DNA of 64,000 nucleotides from Paratrimastix pyriformis. Its lineage: Eukaryota > Preaxostyla > Paratrimastigidae. Location of the stretch: NCBI GenBank assembly GCA_027972325.1, contig JAPMOS010000006.1:784501-848500 (forward strand), read 5' to 3'. Shown here piece after piece: positions 1 to 11,900 of the stretch; within the stretch, counting starts at the first letter, position 1, and each line of letters begins with the position of its first letter. The translations under genes were made by a program, and so were the position numbers. The notes under the pieces are model-generated. The model did not search any database, was not told where the DNA came from, and saw only the letters and a list, made by a program, of their open reading frames with translations.

Positions 1-416
1 GCGGACCCGGGTCGGCGGGGGCCGTGGGCGGCGGCTACACGACGGTCGACTCGACGGCCGCCTCGCGGTCCTACTCGACGTACTCCCTCCCGCCCCGGCC
101 CGGCTCCGCGGCCGCCACCCGGCCCGCCTCGTCGCCGCCCCGCCAAATGCCGCCCCCGGCAGCCCCCTGGCCGCCACCTGGCCCCCTCGGCGGCATGCCC
201 GGGGCCAGGCCGCCCCCGCCCCTGGCAGCCGGCCAGGGGTCCCCCTCGAGCCGCACCCCGCCGCCTCCCCAGCAGCCCCTGGCCCACTCGCCGCCCGCCC
301 AGCGGGTGGGCCTGAGACCCGCGGGGCCCTCGCCGGAGGACGCGGCCCACCACACCTCGGTCAGCTCCACCTCGGCCTCCCACTCGTACAGCACATACTC
401 GGCCCCCCCGGGCCCC

Positions 417-466
<50 letters not shown>

Positions 467-1158
467 GTCGGCCGGCAGATCTCCGTCCCAGGTGGGGGCC
501 GGGGGCCCCGGCGGCGGGGCGGAAGGCTCCCCCAGCCTCACGGCCGGGCCGGGGGCCGAGCCACTGCACTACACGACGGCCAGCTCGACCTCGGCCTCGC
601 AGTCGTACTCCTCCTACTCGGCCGGCCTGCCCCCGCCCCCGCTCGGCCCAGCGCCGCCCCTGGCCCTCCTGCCCCCCGGGTCGGCCGCCCCGCCTCCGCC
701 CCCCCGGCTGGCCGGCGCCGGCACCCCGTCAGACTCGTGGGCGGGCCGGCCCTCCGCCCCGGCCCCCAGCGCCCCCTTCGCGCCCTCCTCGCCCGCTGCC
801 GCGGCCTCCTCCCCCTCGCTGCCCCGGCCGGACCGCTCGATGGGGGTCTCGCCCGCCCTGCTGGGCCGCCGCCCCCCCGCTCCCGCCCCCCCGCCGCCGC
901 CGACGCCCGCCTCGGGCCTGGTGCCCTCGCGCTACCTGCAGCCCTCCTCGCCGGCCCCGGCCCTGCCCACGGGGCCCCGCCACGAGCACCCCCGCCACCA
1001 GCGCCTGGGCCATGAGCCCCTCGCCCAGCACGGGCCGGGTGGGGGTGCCGCCCCCCTCGGCCGCCTCGGCGCCCCCGGGAATCGGGACCCAGTCCCGCCT
1101 CAGCTGGGCCGGCATCCCGGGCCGGGGGGCCCTCTCCCGGTCGGCAAACCCGCTCTGA
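1..1158 (+). CDS. Pro/Ser/Ala-rich repeat protein, 3' part of gene
   Basis: I do not recognise this protein. The reading frame is open at the left edge, so the start lies outside the window. It is dominated by Pro, Ser and Ala. What argues for real coding on this strand is a Tyr/Ser motif that recurs three times in the same frame: YTTVDSTAASRSYSTYS near 36-86, HTSVSSTSASHSYSTYS near 351-401 and YTTASSTSASQSYSSYS near 570-620. A run of about 15 alanines is encoded by a (GCA)n tract between the second and third copies. The likely C-terminus, ending ...LSRSANPL with TGA at 1156-1158, lies in another frame from about 1000 onward; no convincing GT-AG intron links the two, so either an unrecognised intron or a one-base assembly error in a C/G run intervenes. 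Converges on the next gene. Confidence 0.5.
418..465 (+). repeat. (GCA)n trinucleotide repeat encoding poly-Ala
   Basis: About 15 uninterrupted GCA units lie in frame in the Pro/Ser-rich gene and would encode polyalanine. Being a pure triplet repeat it is likely to vary in length. Confidence 0.85.
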
Positions 1159-1840
1159 GCATCTGGCGTCTTCCCGAAAGAACGGCAACCCGGCGAGCAG
1201 ATGAGGTGCCCACCGGACAGGGGGAGTGGGAAGGGGGGGTGGGGAAGGGTGGTGGAAGGGTGGGTGGGAAGGGGTGGGAAGGGGGGGCGGAAGGGGCGGG
1301 AAGGGGGGGGGGGTTGAGGGGAGCGGGAGGGGCTAGACGAGGCGCCCAGAGGGCAAAGAAGCAGGGAGGCCGTGGCCATTAGGGATGGAGAGAGGAGCCG
1401 ACCAGGGGGAGGGGGGGGGATGGAGGATGGAGAAGATGAGCCGAGAAACACGCAGAGAGAAGGTCAGACCACTGGGAAATAGATGCGGGATGGAGGTGGA
1501 GGGGGGATGAGAGGTGGAGGGGGGAGGAGAGGGGGGGTATGGGAGGGCGGCGGCGGATCGACTCAGCGACCGGCGGCGCCAACGAAGAAACCGACGGACG
1601 GACGGGGACACTCAGCTCGGGCGCATTCAAAATACAGCCGCACACGGCACCAGAGTCAGCGTACAGCAAAGACCTGCAGAGAATGAGAAGAGTCGAAGTA
1701 CACCAGGAGGAAGGGGGAGGGGTGAGGGATCAGGAAGGGAGTTGGGAAATGGGAGGCGCCCAGGGGTCAGCCACCCAGGCAGGGGTCCCTCTGTGGTGTG
1801 CCCATGAGCGGCCTCGCTGATCCAACGCCAACTGCTGGGG
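1159..1840. other. Convergent intergenic gap, purine-rich
   Basis: This is the 3'-to-3' gap between two convergent genes. The plus strand is a long G/A-rich stretch (GGGAAG- and GGAGG-type tracts from about 1220 to 1550), which is pyrimidine-rich on the other strand. I see no ORF with coding character, no RNA gene and no transposon ends. Confidence 0.5.
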
Positions 1841-4800
1841 TCAGGAGGGCCCAGGGGCACCGTCTCGCGGCGAGGCCTGGGACTCGGGGGTCGCACCAAG
1901 GGCGGCCGGGGGGGCCACAGCCGGGGCCGGGGCCGGGGCCGGGGCCGGCTCGGGGGTGGCTGGGCGCATGTGGGCCGCCAGGCGGGCGGCGATGCTGACC
2001 GGGGTGTCGCCCTTCCGGATGGGCGCCACGTGCCTGCCCAACACCGCCGCATCCCCACCCACCGACCCACCGATCAGGAGATGAGGCGCGGCGCGGATGG
2101 AGGAAAACCACGAGGGACAGGGCCAGAGGGCCAGGGCCAGGGCCAGGGCCAGGGCCAGGCAGGCGCAGACAGGGTCCCGTCGGGGAGCCGCAGGTGGGCG
2201 TAGGCCACCACATGCTCCTCTTCGTCCTCCTCCTCGCCCTCGCCCTCGCCCTCACCCACATCCTCGCCCACGTCCTCGCCCTCGTTCGCCTCCACCTCGC
2301 TGCTGCAGCCGCCGTCCGGCTGTGGCTGGCGGCCCATCGGGGCCACACCGGCCCCGAGGAGATCCCCATCGGGTGGGGCCAGCTGGATGTCCCCCTCAGG
2401 TGGGGCCAGCTGTAGGGTCGGGTCGGGGGCCTGCAGGCCCGCTGGCCGGGTGGGGTCGGGGCCCCGAGGCCGGGGCTGGGCCGGATGGGCAGGCTGCTGC
2501 TGCTGGGGGGCGGTGGACGGCGAAGGGGCGGGGGCGGGGTGGGCGGCCTGGTGGAGGCGGCTGAGGAGCTGCTCGAGGGTGGGGGCCCCCTCGCCCCGGG
2601 CGGCCGTGGGGGAGCTCTCGGGGGAGGTCGAGGCCGACCGGGACTCGGCCAGGGGCAGGCCCTCCCCGGGCGCCACCACGTTGCACAGCCGTAGGGGGCT
2701 TGCCGCGCGGGGCATGTGGCGCGCGCTGGCCAGGGGGCCGACCGCCCCGGGGGGTGCAGAGGCCGAGATCCCGCGGCCCGCCAAAGCGGCCCCCGAGGCC
2801 GAGGAGGCCTGGCTGTTGAGACCCATGACGCCAGCGGGCGGGGGGCGGGCGACCGGGAGGCTCGGCCACGGGGCTCCGGCCGCGGGGGCGGGGGCGGGGG
2901 CAAGCGCGGGGTCGGCTACGAGAGGAGGCGGGGCAGGCGGGGCAGGCGGGGCTGGGTCGGACTGCTCGTCACGTTCGGGGGCCACCCCGAGGGGACCCGC
3001 GGGCAGCAAGTCGGAGCTCGGGGCCGGGGGAGCGTCGGCTGGCGCCGCGGTCTGCGGGGGCTGCGGCAACAGGCCGCCACTGCCTCGCCGCCCTAGGGGC
3101 CCATCCCGGGGCGGCGGCGTGGCTGGCGGCGACGGGCCGGGAGCGGGGGGCTCCGCGCCGAGAACCTCCGACTCGGCACAAGAATGGCCGTGGTGGCTGC
3201 CGTGGTGGCTGCCGTGGTGGCTGGAATGGTGGTGGCCGTGGCCGTGGCTGTGGTGGCCGTGGTGGTGGTGGTGGCTGCTGGGGTCGGCGGGGCTGCGGCA
3301 GGATGAGGGCGGTGGCGAGCGAGGGGACACTGTGGGCGTGCCATCCGATGATGGCGGGCCGGGCGGGGCGGGCGAGAGCGAGGGCGAATCGGGCGAGTTG
3401 GGTGAGTGCGACTCGACCGACGGGGACCCGGCCGACGGGGAGGAGGGCGACCAGGGCGCGGCCGGGGGGCTGGGTGGGGTGGCGGTCAGGCGAGGCGCCT
3501 CCGATGGGGGGGTCGGGAACCCCCGGGGCGAGGAGGCACGGGGCGAGGAGGCACGAGGCGAGGAGGCGCCACGGGTCCGCTCGGGAGAGGTCGCCACCCG
3601 GGGGAAGAGGGGCGACGAGGGCCGGGGCGAGGCGGGCGGCGTGGGCGGCGACCGAGCCTCGGACGGCGGGGGCCGTTCCTTCGACCCCGCGGCGGCTCTC
3701 CCATCCCTCTCGTGGGCGGGCGGCTGCTGCACGGCGGCCGTCGTCGCTGCCAGTGGGAGCGGCTGCTGGGGCGGCGGGGATGGGCACGGCGGGGGCTGGG
3801 GGAGCGGCGAGGGCGGGGCACCCGCGGCCAGTGGATGAGGAGGGGGATTGGGGGGCGGAAGAGGGACGTCGCGGGGGGCCGGTGGGGGCGCGGGCACCAC
3901 CACATCGCCCTCGAGCGAGCGGAACCTCCCATCCAGTGCCGTTTGCCGGGGGACGGGGGACGGGGGTGACTCGGCACCGCCCAGGCGGCCCTTGCCCGCG
4001 GGGGTCCCGGCGGGGCGGCTGCTGGCTGGCTCGAGCTCGGCCCAGAGGCTGCTGCCGCCCCAGCTGCCCGCCGCCCGGGGCCGCGGGGGCGAGTAGTTCT
4101 TGGCGGGCGACGGGCCCACCCGCGGCCGGGAGCCCCACGGCGCCGGCTGCTGCTGCTTGGAGCCCTCCTCAGGGAGCCGCTGCCTGGCCACGCTGCGCGG
4201 CCGGTCGGGGGCCGTGAGCCCGGCCGAGAGGCGGCTCGGGCGGCTTGGCGAGGGGCCCCGGAGGGGCCGCGGCAGATGGGGGGCCGCGGTGACTGGCGGG
4301 GCGGGCAGGCTCTGCGTGGAGGCGCACCCCAAGAGGCGCCGGGTGGGCGAGGGGCCCCGGGCCGTCTGCGAGCCGGCATGTGGCTGGGCCGCACCGGGGC
4401 CCCGCAGCAGCCGGGCCGGCCTGGCGGATGACGACGGGGTGAGGGCCGCCGATGGCCGGTGGTCCTCGGCCGCTGCGCCCGAGCGGGCCACCAGATGGCG
4501 GGCCGCGTAGGAGAAGCTGGCCGGGGAGCGGGTCGGGTCGGCCAGCTGCCCTGCCAGCAGCACCGGGCCCGGGGTGGTCTGGGCGGGGCCGGCCGGGCCC
4601 GGGAGGTGGCCCGCCATGCCGAGCCGGGTCAGGGCGGCCAGCGAGACGGAGGCCATCCGCGGGGGCGTCCCCCCGACGGGACTTCCCATGGGGCTTCCTG
4701 CGAGCCCCTGCTGCGGCTGCCGGCGGCGGGGCGGCGAGGGACCCGAGGGCAGCGATGCCGCGGAGGCGGTGTGGCCCTCGAGGGATGCCGCGGGCAGCTC

Positions 4801-7307
4801 GGGCGGCACTTGGGGCGGCTCCTCGGCCGTCTCGAGGGGCCCCTGGGGCAGGTCCGAGGGCTCGGGGGGCTCGGAGGGCCCGGGCAGGAGGGTGATGTCG
4901 GCCAGCGAGAGGAAGATCTGCGGCGCCCGAGCAGCGCGGCGCCACGGGGGGTCACCCAGAGGGTCCGATCGAGTGAGGAGCAGGCCAGAAAAGGGACCTC
5001 CATTGCCCATTGCCCCATTTCCCCACTTCCCGCCGCCCCGCCCGCCCCGCTCTCCCCGCTCTCCCCGCCCACCCCGCCCACCCCGCCCACCCCGCCCGCC
5101 CCGCCCGCCCCCCGGGTGCGGGGCAACAGACGTTCGGGATGGGGCTGCCGAGGGCCGGGCCGGTGGGCGCTGCAGGGGCGCTGCCATCCGCAGCAGCGGC
5201 GGTAGCCAGCGGGGGCTGGTCGCGGGGCGGGACGGCCTGCACCAGGAAGAGCGCCCGCCGGGGGCTGGTGCAGGTGCAGGTGCTGGGGCTGGTGCCGGGG
5301 CCGGGGCTCCCCGGGGGTGGCGGGTCGGCACGTCTTGGGGTCGCCGTGGGCTCCTCCACGACGGATCCCCGACGGGCTGCCAGGCCGCCGGGGGGCGCCA
5401 GGCCCAGCTGGGGGACCCGCTGCGGGCTGGGCGGCCGACGGGAGGGCGACCCGTTGCGAGGCCCTCGGGGCGGCGGGGCGGCGGCTTCGCCGAGAAGGCT
5501 GCTCCCCCGTGCCGAACTGTGTGGGAACCCCCCGTGCCGAGCAGACCAACATGGATGTGAGGAAGTTGCAGATGGCAAGCAACCAGCAAGGCTGACAGGG
5601 GCAGGGGGAGGGGATGAAGGGGAGGGGCGCAGACCCTGATGCGACCGACGAGGCGACCGAGGGGGCGGCCGATGGGGCCCGGGAGAGGCTCGACGAGTCG
5701 GATCCGCTCCGGCGGTGGTGCGGCGGCCGAGGCTCCTGTGGGAAGGCGAGCCGACGGGCGGATCCAATCAGCAGTCGCGCAGGGGCCGATGAGCACGGGC
5801 ACGGGCAGGAGGTGGGATGGCGAGGGGATGAGGGAGAGGCAACCGACCACTGTCGGGGGGCCGCCCCCGGGGCCGCGCGGAGGGCGGGGGACGCCAGGCG
5901 GCCTGTCGGGCATCCGCTTGGGCAGGGCGAGTCGCTCGATGGCTCGCCGATCCTGGTGGTGGACGGGGGGGGTGGTGGTGGTGGTGGTGGTGGTGGTGGT
6001 GGTGGTGGTGGACGGGGGGTGCGGAGGACAGGGGCGGATCCTCCATCGCCCGCCTTTCGGCGTCCTTGGGCCATCACCTCCCTTCTCTCCGCCCACACTA
6101 TCCCCCCGGTGCGAGGGGCTGCCACGGACGGCCAGCCGTGTTGGGGCCGTGGCCGCCGATGAGGCCGAGAGGCCACTGCGGGCGGTGAGGAGGGCCGTGG
6201 CGCTGAGCCGCTCGGTCAGGAGGGGCGAGGGGGCTCGCGGGGAGGAGCCCTCGCTGCTGGCCGGCTCATCGGGCGGCGGTCCCCCGTGGACCCTGGGCGA
6301 GGCCCCCTGGGCATCAACATCAGCACCCACATCGGCGGCCGGATCGGCGATCGGATTGGCGGCCGGCTCGGGGTCCGGGCCAGGCCCCCGCTGCACGGGC
6401 CAGCGGATGGATCAGGTGAGCGCCGCCCCCCCGGCACAGGGAGAAGGAATGCAGGCCCAAGCCCGAGGCAGGTGGGGAGCAAGCTGACCTCACCCAGCTC
6501 GCAAGAGGCGGGGGCTGGCGAGAGCATCAGGCTGTCCATCAGAACCCGCTCCTCGGGGCTCTCCGGGGGCGGCGGGGCCCCGCTCCCGGGTTGGTCCGGT
6601 GGGGCCGGGCACGCGGGATCCTCTCGGGGCGCCGCGGGAGGCTGCTGGTCGAGGGCCCCCGAGGCCTGGGCGGCCCGCAGGGCGACCTGGAGGGCCTCGC
6701 GCGAGGCGGCGATGAGGGCCTCGTACTGCGGATCCACCGCCCCGAGGCCCCCCGCCAGCTGGGCCCCGGCCGGGGCGGGGCGGCCGCCAAAGCTCCGCCC
6801 CAAGATGTCAACCTGTTCGGGGCTCAGCGAGGCCACCAGTTCGGGCGAGAGCATCGCCAGCAGCAGCCCTGCCTCGGTCGGGTGGACCGCCGCCGCCGCC
6901 GCTGCCCGCGGCCCGGTCGGGGCGGCCGTCGGGGCGCCCTTCTTCTTCTTCTTCCCGCCCTTCTTCGGGGGCGCCGCTGGGGTGGTGGGTGGAATCGGAA
7001 CGCCAACTTCGGAAGGCGAGTGGATCGGGCAGGCGGAGGGGCCGCCTTCGGGCAGCACAGGGGGTGCCTGAATGGGAGGAGATGCAGTGCGAGATGCCGA
7101 TGGTTGCGGCTCCTTGATCGGGAGAGGTGATGCATCCGCTGGTACGGCGGCCGACTCAGTCGTGTCAACGCAAGATGGAGGTGTAGTACCGTCGCCCTGC
7201 CCCGGCGGAGACTCGCTCTAAGGTAAAATCAAGAGACTTTGAATCTGGGAAGGATGACAGACGGGTGGTTGAACGGGTTGTTGTGCCTTGATACAGCACC
7301 CACCCAT
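1841..7307 (-). CDS. Large Pro/Ser-rich protein with N-terminal MGGCC lipid-anchor motif
   Basis: Function unknown. Start ATG at 7307-7305 gives MGGCCIKAQQPVQPP, a classic N-myristoylation (Gly2) plus palmitoylation (Cys4/Cys5) context, so membrane attachment is inferred. Exon 1 is 45 nt (7307-7263); a 45-nt intron (7262-7218, GTCTGT...TTAG) leads to exon 2 (7217-6489, 243 codons) with a Lys-rich patch and an Ala/Glu-rich helical segment. Further in-phase introns use GTCAGC (6488-6391), GTCCGT, GTCCCC, GTCTGC and GTCTGT donors. A long exon (about 4920-2170) encodes Pro/Ser-rich sequence with ASSPR repeats, a stretch with about 20 histidines (near 3190-3290) and an acidic EGE/EEDEEE block. The last exon begins HVAPIRKGDTPVSIAARLAAHM and ends at TGA 1843-1841. 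The ordered pieces are the N-terminal helix and this C-terminal block; the rest looks disordered. Confidence 0.7.
5966..6016. repeat. (GGT)n repeat inside an intron
   Basis: About 14 GGT units (ACC/CCA on the coding strand) lie just upstream of the acceptor at about 5960 in the MGGCC gene. Read literally they give poly-Thr, poly-His or poly-Pro depending on frame, but flanking phase-0 splice sites place them in an intron. Confidence 0.6.
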
Positions 7308-7393
7308 CGACGACGGGGACGAAAAACCTCAGATGAGCTTTAAAAAAAAGAGGCAGAGAATCACACCTCCGGTTCACCAGATTATTACACACG
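7308..7393. promoter_or_regulatory. 86-bp shared divergent promoter
   Basis: Only 86 bp separate the ATG of the MGGCC-protein gene (minus) from the ATG of the MBL-fold gene (plus). The sequence is clearly less GC-rich than either gene body and contains an A-run (TTTAAAAAAAAG). It must hold the start sites and 5' leaders of both genes; no textbook TATA box is obvious. Confidence 0.6.
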
Positions 7394-8835
7394 ATGACAG
7401 AAATTGCGGCACTGGTCCAGGAATCCGATTTTCATTCGATTTGGATGGTCGACTCAATGACTGAGGGGAAGGAAAAAGTGAGTGTCTATATTGTTGCCAC
7501 TCATGACAAGTCTTCAGCCGCCTTTGTTGATGTCGGCAGCGCTTTGGGAGTCCCACGTCTCATGTCAGCCCTGCAAGAACTTTCCATCGCACCCACCGCT
7601 GTGCGTTGGATATTTTTGACGCATATTCATTGCGACCATTTTGCCGGTGCATGGGCCCTTCTCGAAAACCTTCCCAACGGTCTTTGATTGTTTTCTCTAG
7701 CTTTTCCGAGTCTTTCCTTTTATAGCTACGATTGCCGTCCATCCTGCTGGTGCCTATCATGTGCAGGATCCCTCTCTCATCAGTGCTGTCTGTGCCGCCT
7801 CGCGCGTGTCGTCGGGTTGGGTCACCGGCTGGCTTTCTCCTCCAGGCCTACGTCGGGCTTGTGGGGGAGGACCGCTTTCGAAAGCACTATGGGTCGGTGC
7901 GCCCCGTCCCAGCCGAGAGGATCCACGCTGCCCTGAACGGTCCGCCCGAGCCTCCTGTCCCCTTGGGGCTGATCCTCCTCATCCCACACAGACGAGCAGT
8001 TTGCTCTGGGCGCCGACGGCCGCCTCTCGATGCGGGCCATGCACAGCCCGGGGCATGCGCCCCACCACACCCACTACGCGCTCACGGTGACGGGCGCCCC
8101 GGTCGGGACGGAGCTGCGCCACCCCGTCCTGACCCCCACGGCCGGGCCCCTGCCCCCCACGGGGGTCGCGGCGGTCTTCCCGGGGGACGGCTTCGCCGCC
8201 TGCTACCAGAACATGCACAAGGTGGGCCCCAGGGCCGCCCCGGTCTTCTTCCCGCAGAGTCTGTCCCCTGATGGCCGGTCGCGCCGGGCGGCCCTCATCA
8301 TGGCCCCTCGCTCCCCTCCCCATCCCTCCTCCAGTCACGACCCCCTTTGACGTCGGGGCCTTCCGAGCGGGGGTGGACATGGTGGGCCGCTTGGAGCCTG
8401 CGGCGCTGCTGCTGCCGCACTACGGGATGGTGCCCTGGCAGGCCGACCACCCGGCCAAGGTGCACAAGACCCTCGACCGCCTCCTGGCCCTGGTGCCCCT
8501 CACCGACCCCGCCCCCGATGTGTCCGCCCCGCCCCCGCCCCGCCCCCCTTCTGCCGCCCCCGATGTGTCCTTCCTTGACGGGCCGCTTCTTTGGGATTTC
8601 CTCGTCGGCGGCCGGGGCCGGGGGGGCGCAGCCAGGACCTGCAGATGGAGATGCTCTGCATGGTGCCCGCGGCGGCCCGCTCGGAGACCCTCATGGAGGA
8701 CTTCGAGGTCGTCGCGCATGGTCTCCAAGGTCGGCCCCCCTGCCCTGCCTCTTCGCCGCGGCCGGCTCATTCCCATCCCGCTCCTCCCCCTCCTCTCCTC
8801 GCCCAGCATGGCACGCCCAGAACAAGAGGAAGTGA
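7394..8835 (+). CDS. Metallo-beta-lactamase-fold hydrolase (GloB-like), seven exons
   Basis: A 346-residue member of the MBL-fold hydrolases, most like the soluble bacterial hydroxyacylglutathione-hydrolase-like group; the substrate cannot be told from sequence. Metal ligands are all visible: THIHCDH (residues 76-82, the HxHxDH signature), SPGHAPHH (His175), GD at 218-219 and PHYG (His271). Exons 7394-7679, 7726-7805, 7846-7939, 7992-8258, 8335-8521, 8632-8729 and 8807-8835 join in phase and end at TGA 8833-8835. Donors are GTCTTT, GTGTCG, GTCCGC, GTCTGT, GTCCGC and GTCGGC; introns are 40 to 110 nt. It is divergent from the MGGCC gene (86 bp) and convergent with LAS1. The prokaryote-like sequence in a seven-exon gene suggests an old transfer, an inference that needs a tree. 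Confidence 0.88.
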
Positions 8836-8943
8836 GCCCTCGGACGGGCGGCCCTCATGCGCCTGGTCGGCCCACGGAAGAAGAACAAGAAGAAACGACG
8901 GGACGGAAGAAGAAACGGGAAGAGAAGGCGGCCGGCTGGGGGT

Positions 8944-8984
<41 letters not shown>

Positions 8985-8988
8985 CTGG
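8836..8988. other. Convergent 3' gap with a 41-nt poly-G tract
   Basis: The 153 bp between the stops of the MBL gene and LAS1 carry a G-run at about 8944-8984 on the plus strand (poly-C for LAS1). An A/G-rich stretch (AAGAAGAACAAGAAG) precedes it. No coding sequence is seen. Confidence 0.6.
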
Positions 8989-11900
8989 TCAGAGGAAGAG
9001 CGCGAAGTCCCCCAAGGGGCGACACGAGGCCGCCGCGGCAGCGGCCGAGATTTGGGTGCGCTCCGTCTCCTCGGGGGCGGTGGGGGTCAGGGGGCTGCCC
9101 GGGCCGGCGGGCTCGACCTCGATGGCCCCGTCGGCCCCGTCGGCCCCGCGGGGTGCCCAGCGGGCCTGGTGGTGGACAGGCCGCCGGCTGGGGGGAGGGT
9201 GGCCGAGCGGCCGGAAGGGGGCCGGGGCCGGGAGGCAGCCGCCCGAGGGCAGCAGGCCCGCCGCGTGGGGGGCGGGCGGGGGAGCTCCCAGGGGGCACGG
9301 CGTCCAGGCGGTGGCCTGGGCCCAGCCCGGCGGCGGCTGGGGGGACGCAGAGAGGATGCCGGGCGTGAGGTGTGCGGGGGGCCGGAGGGGCGCGGGGCGG
9401 ACCTGCTCGAGGAGGGCCGCCACCTGGCTGCACCCGGCCAGCAGCCCGGCATCCCCACCAGCGGCGGGGCCCCCTGGCATCATCGGGGGAGGGTTTGGCT
9501 GCTGCTGCTGCTGTTCATGCAGGCCCTGCCAGAGAAGGAGGGAGGCCGAGGGCAGGAAGAGAACGTGGGAGATCGCGTGAGTGGCGGGCGTCATCGCGGC
9601 TGGATGTGATGGGGATGGGGATGGGGATGGGGATGGGGATGGGGATGGGGATGGGGTGGCATTGGGGTGCGGACCCTGCCCGCCATGGCCTCGACGAGGC
9701 CGTAGAGGGTCCCGGGGGCAGCCCCCGAGGGGCGCGGGGCCAGCGAGCAGGCGATCTGGCCCAGGGTGTGGCACAGCCCGCTCAGCCTGCAGCGCCCAGG
9801 GAAGTCCACACCCTCATGAGCCTCTGATCGACCCGAGGGCAGGGCCCCGGTGGGCCGCTTGGAAGGGGGCGGGGCAGAGGTGGCATGGAGGCGGCGGGGC
9901 AGCCGACCGGGGCTCGCAGGCGGGCTGTGGGCACCGGGCGAGGAGCATCTCCAGGAGGGCACCCACCACGGCGGCCTCCTCAAAGGGGTCAGGCCCCGCA
10001 GGGGCCCCGGCGGCGGCGGCCTGCTGGAAGGCTGGGGCGGGGCCTCCGGCCGGGCCGCCCGCGAGCGAGTCGGCTTCTGAGGGGGCCGGGCGAGGCCGCT
10101 TCCGGGAGCCGGCGGGCTCCTGGGTCCCCGGGCGAGGGGCGGGGGCGGGGGCGGGGGCGGGCGCCGGGCACGGGCCGGCCGTGTCGCGCGGGACGAGCAG
10201 CAGGAAGTGCAGGCACTCCACCGCAGCCACTGGGCAGCCGCACAGCAGAGCAGCCCACCCGGCAGAGCCACCGTCAGGAAGCCGTGAGGGCGGGATTCCG
10301 CGAGCCAGCGCGATCCGCCAGGTGGAGGGGGTGGACAAGATGGGGCGGCAGAGGGCGGGCGGGTGGGTGGGGGGCGGACCGGAGAGGGCGTCCGACTCGG
10401 GGCAGGCGGGGTGCGGCATGACGTGGCGGCACATGGCGGCGAAGAGGCGCACCCTGAGGAAGGGCTGCCGCCCGAAGAGCACCTCCAGGGTCCGCTGCCA
10501 GGCCGCCAGCGGCGCCGGCCATGCGGGCGGCAGACTGGGCAGGTTAGGGGGGGTCGGGGAGGGAGGGGGGTCAGGGCGGATGGGACCGGAGGAGGGCAGC
10601 CTTGCAGACTGCTCCAAGGCGGCCCCGCAGGCGCGGCACCGTGGGCAGCCCGGGTGGCGGCTGGCCTGGATGGCGCCCATGGCCTGCGGCACCCCCGCCC
10701 AGCCGGCCACGAGGCGCCCCCAGTCGTCCTCGGCCGGGCACCCCCCCGCCGGGGCCCCCGATGGGTCGGGGCCGGCCTCGGCAAAGGCCCACTGCACCAC
10801 CGGGGCCGGGGGCAGGGCCGAGCCCTCCTGGGCCAGGGCGGAGGCCAGCAGGTGGTGGGCCAGCAGGGGCACCCCCTCCGTCAGTAGGGAGCGCGGGCTG
10901 GCGTGCAGGGCCCGCAGCAGCGAGCTGGCCAGGGCTGCTCGCAACCCCATGGCCCGCCCCGTCCGTGCCAGCCACGCCCCCAGTGAGCCGAGGAAGCCCC
11001 AGGCGGGGCGTGGGGGGAAAGGAGGCGATGTCGGGGGAGGGGGGGGCGAGGCAGCAGGGCCTGGACGAACCATCGGGGCTGGCGGCCGCGGCCGCGCGGC
11101 GCTTGCGTGCCCGGGTGCCTTTCCCTGGGGGACGGCATGGATGGAGGGAGTGTCGACGTGAGCCTCCCGTGCCAAGTGGGGGGGGGGGGGGGGGGGGGGG
11201 GGGAGCGGCGCTGACCCTGCTTCTCGGCGGGCACGCGGGCCATCTTGGCCATGTGCTCCACCCCGAAGCCCTCCTCGGCCCCCAGCCGGTGCAGCAGCGA
11301 CCAGGCCAGCGCCCGGCCCGCACTCAGCCGGCCCTTGGACTCGGGCCCGTCCAGCAGGGCCGTCAGGTGCCCCGGGAGCATCGGGTCGCGCCCGTGGGCC
11401 TGGGCGAACCGGTTCAGGGCCTCCACCAGGGCCTGCTCGGCCCCCTCGAGCTGCGCGCGGGCCGCGTCCGGGGGGGCCCCCCCTTGCGGGGAACCGGGCG
11501 GGGCGGGGCGGGGGCCCAGGCAGCGCCTGACGAGGAGCAGGTGGTAGCAGTCGAGCAGGGCCGTCAGGCGGTGCCTGTGGTGGGTCAGGTGGTCGGCCTG
11601 GGCCCCCCAGTAGTGCCGCTCGAGCCACTCCAGGGCCTGCTGGGCGCACAGGCGCAGGTGGGGCAGCGCCGGCAGCTGGTTGTGGGAGGCCTCGTGACGC
11701 AGCTCAACCTGCCAAGGACGTCAGTCAAGTCGTTCATCAGGGTTGTGTGTGTGTGTGTGGGGGGTCTCCGACCAGAGTTTGGGGCAGCCCAATCCGGCTC
11801 GCGAGGAAACTCACCGAGGAGGCGAACTCCCCCTTCTGTTGTGCATCAACGAGCCCATTGACCATGCTGCGGCAGGACGTGAAGATGTTGGTGGGTGTGG

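Noticed and set aside
5940-6046. Poly-His, poly-Thr and poly-Pro runs as protein tracts
   Set aside because: Flanking phase-0 splice sites put the (GGT)n repeat in an intron.
8855-9609. Plus-strand frames through the poly-G tract and Gly-rich sequence
   Set aside because: Antisense shadow of LAS1, whose C-terminal WTPCPLG block reads on the minus strand.
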